DNA from: Saprospiraceae bacterium
GTDB taxonomy: Bacteria; Bacteroidota; Bacteroidia; Chitinophagales; Saprospiraceae
Length of the DNA: 64,000 nucleotides
Assembly: GCA_958295895.1 (NCBI GenBank)
Contig: CATQHI010000011.1
Span: 1-64,000 of the forward strand
Direction: 5' to 3'
The notes below the pieces were generated by a model that saw only the letters and a list, made by a program, of their open reading frames with translations, was not told where the DNA came from and did no database searches. Shown piece by piece: positions 62,240 through 64,000 of this stretch. Position 1 is the first letter of the stretch, and the number at the start of each line of letters is the position of its first letter. Both the position numbers and the translations under genes were made by a program.

Positions 62240-63693
62240 CTCCACTCCAGGAAGCCCATTACCGTCAGGCGGAGCTCAACAGCCGCCGCCACTTCTTACG
62301 CAAGTGTACGCTTGGCTTGGGTGGCATTGCCCTGGGTAGCTTGCTGGGGTGTACGGAGCGATCCGCTGCCACCCACGTGGAATCCTACACACCGCCGCCA
62401 CTAGCCGCCCGCGCTCGCCGGGTTATTTACCTCCACATGGCCGGAGCGCCGAGTCAGCTTGAAACCTTCGACTACAAGCCCGACCTACAGAAGCTGCACG
62501 GCCAGGACTGCCCGCCCTCCCTACTACGGGGGAAGCGCTTCGCGTTCATTCAGGGAACGCCGAAAATGCTTGGTCCGCAGACCGATTTTGCGCGCTACGG
62601 CCAGAGTGGAGCCTACGTCTCCGATCTGTTTCCCCACCAGGCCAGGCTGGTTGACGATATGGCTTTCCTGCGCGCCGTGCACACCGAAGAGTTCAATCAC
62701 GCTCCGGCTCAGTTGCTCATGCACACCGGGAGTCCGCGCCTGGGCCGGCCGGCAATGGGCAGTTGGGTCACCTACGGACTGGGCTCCGGCAACGAGAACC
62801 TGCCGGGCTTCATCGTGCTATCGAGTGGTGGTCGGGAGCCCAGCGCCGGCAAAAAATTGTGGAGTAGCGGCTTTCTGCCCAGTATTGAGCAGGGGGTGCA
62901 GTGCCGTACCGAGGGGGATCCGATCCTGTACCTCAGCGATCCGGAAGGCATGCCACGTAGTCTGCGGGGGCGGTCCATCGCGGCCATTAACGAGCTCAAT
63001 CAGCGGCAGTACAATGAGGTCGGGGACCCCGAGACCCTCACCCGCATCCGGCAGTACGAGATGGCCTTTAAGATGCAGGTGTCGGTACCCGAGGTGATGG
63101 ACATTAGCAAAGAGCCCGCCTACGTCCACGCCATGTACGGTACGGAGCCCGGCCGTAATTCCTTTGCTAACAATTGCCTGCTGGCCCGCCGCCTGGCCGA
63201 GGCCGACGTACGCTTCATTCAGCTTTACGACTGGGGGTGGGACATGCACGGTACGAGCCGGGATACCGGTCTGGCCGAGGGGCTGCGCGACAAGTGCCGC
63301 GAGATCGACCGCCCCATTGCCGCCCTGCTCGCCGACCTGAAGCAGCGCGGCCTGCTGGAAGATACCCTCGTAGTCTGGGGCGGCGAGTTCGGCCGCACCC
63401 CCATGCAGGAGAACCGCGGGGGCACCACCAATCCCTTTCTGGGACGCGACCATCACGGCGATGCCTTCACGATGTGGATGGCCGGCGGCGGTATCCGGGG
63501 CGGAGCCAGTTATGGGGTCACCGACGCCATCGGCTACCAGGGCGTCGACGAGCGCACCCACGTGCACGATATTCAGGCCACCATCCTGTACCAGCTCGGG
63601 CTTGACCACGAACGGCTTACCTATCCCTTTCAGGGGCGCAACTTCCGCCTGACCGACGTGGCCGGTGAGGTGATCCGGCCGATCGTCGCCTAG
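62236..63693 (+). CDS. DUF1501 exported protein
   Basis: 485 residues with an RR-containing export signal (SRRHFLRKCTLGLGGIALG) ending in a possible lipobox SLLGC. The DUF1501 domain is sulfatase-like: HMAGAPSQLETFDYKPDLQK, ADVRFIQLYDWGWDMHG, VVWGGEFGRTPM and GRDHHGDAFTMWMAGGGI. The ATG overlaps the stop of the upstream cytochrome gene by 4 bases. Pairing of a Cyt/DUF1549/DUF1553 gene with a DUF1501 gene is conserved twice in this window, so the two products almost surely function together. Catalysis is unproven. Confidence 0.9.
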   Translation: MTPLQEAHYRQAELNSRRHFLRKCTLGLGGIALGSLLGCTERSAATHVESYTPPPLAARARRVIYLHMAGAPSQLETFDYKPDLQKLHGQDCPPSLLRGKRFAFIQGTPKMLGPQTDFARYGQSGAYVSDLFPHQARLVDDMAFLRAVHTEEFNHAPAQLLMHTGSPRLGRPAMGSWVTYGLGSGNENLPGFIVLSSGGREPSAGKKLWSSGFLPSIEQGVQCRTEGDPILYLSDPEGMPRSLRGRSIAAINELNQRQYNEVGDPETLTRIRQYEMAFKMQVSVPEVMDISKEPAYVHAMYGTEPGRNSFANNCLLARRLAEADVRFIQLYDWGWDMHGTSRDTGLAEGLRDKCREIDRPIAALLADLKQRGLLEDTLVVWGGEFGRTPMQENRGGTTNPFLGRDHHGDAFTMWMAGGGIRGGASYGVTDAIGYQGVDERTHVHDIQATILYQLGLDHERLTYPFQGRNFRLTDVAGEVIRPIVA

Positions 63694-64000
63694 CGCTCGC
63701 GCAGCTTCCCCCGGCCCAATCGTGCAAAGGCCCGCGCTGCCCGCCCGAATTTTTCCATCCGCTCATCTCGCGTACTGCCCTGCACGTAGCGGTGGTAGAG
63801 CTGCTGGGCGATCACCGCAGTTTTAAAACAGGCGAAGGACTCATACCAGGGCATGCGTGACAGGTCGTAGCCGGTGTACTCGGCGTAGCGCTGCTTCAGG
63901 TAGTCTTTGCTGGGCCAGTTACCTTCCAGTAAGCGGATCGGCATATCGGCGGCATCCAGCCCGGGGTCCGGCCAGAAGCTCAGGGTACCGGCCAGGTCGA
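63690..64000 (-). CDS. phosphotransferase (APH-like), C-terminal part, runs off the right edge
   Basis: C-terminal about 100 residues of an aminoglycoside-phosphotransferase/choline-kinase-like protein. The frame stays open past 64000. DLAGTLSFWPDPGLDAADMP fits the end of the family's catalytic lobe (LADLG-LxYW-DP), and WYESFACFKTAVIAQQLYHR matches the ACAD10/11-associated kinases. In that family a kinase lobe phosphorylates 4-hydroxyacyl-CoA for an acyl-CoA dehydrogenase; a dehydrogenase is present 17 kb away at 45174, but the link is inference. It is convergent, sharing 4 bases with DUF1501. Confidence 0.7.
   Translation of the reverse strand, partial: DLAGTLSFWPDPGLDAADMPIRLLEGNWPSKDYLKQRYAEYTGYDLSRMPWYESFACFKTAVIAQQLYHRYVQGSTRDERMEKFGRAARAFARLGRGKLRER

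Overview
The window reads as chromosome of a GC-rich Bacteroidota, probably a Lewinella-like member of the Saprospiria. The basis is a SusC/SusD pair, a head-GIN protein, a bacillithiol-type YtxJ protein, DUF1501 plus planctomycete-type cytochrome proteins, and many start codons preceded at 4 to 15 bases by the Bacteroidota -7 box (TAnnTTTG and variants). The genus is inference. No rRNA, tRNA, CRISPR array, insertion sequence or prophage was seen. Coding density is high, and many neighbouring genes overlap by 4 bases.

Left part (1-31 kb): mostly housekeeping and envelope genes. A broken alpha/beta hydrolase lies at the edge. It is followed by a DcaP-like porin, a cNMP-binding thioredoxin-reductase-like protein, a secreted zinc protease, a SemiSWEET, a head-GIN protein, a CAT-like acetyltransferase, a cytochrome/VCBS protein, a quinone-reductase-like MDR, PDH E1 beta, YtxJ-MnmD, RibD and ornithine aminotransferase. 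A same-strand run then follows: hydrolase, DUF2157, DUF4401, GDYXXLXY protein, outer-membrane protein, Sua5 and a lipoprotein. After it come a LOG-family protein, the thyA-YkgJ-DUF2254 operon, two SDRs, DUF2911, DUF1622, DUF3140, a membrane class III cyclase and an RsmB-type RNA methyltransferase.

Middle (31-43.5 kb): an M14 peptidase and a first DUF1501 + cytochrome/DUF1549/DUF1553 pair, all interrupted by single-base frameshifts. A divergent membrane-anchored winged-helix regulator faces the pair, with a perfect 12-bp palindrome in front of it. Next is a type IV McrBC restriction system whose McrB carries a large insertion inside its AAA+ core, then a frameshifted DUF1963 gene.

Right part (43.5-64 kb): acyl-CoA ligase and acyl-CoA dehydrogenase, then a polysaccharide-utilisation-like locus. 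Its leftward operon is an ADP-ribosylglycohydrolase-family protein, a retaining glycosidase-like lipoprotein and a sulfatase. Rightward lie SusC, SusD, a membrane-anchored AraC regulator, an NCS1 nucleobase permease and a small membrane protein. A second, intact cytochrome/DUF1549/DUF1553 + DUF1501 pair follows, and the window ends in a partial phosphotransferase.

Most unusual: the McrB architecture; the ADP-ribosylglycohydrolase + sulfatase + NCS1 permease combination, which may point to an N-glycosidic substrate; the regulator/palindrome/cytochrome arrangement; two short GC-rich repeat families; and the clustered indels, which look more like consensus errors than gene decay.
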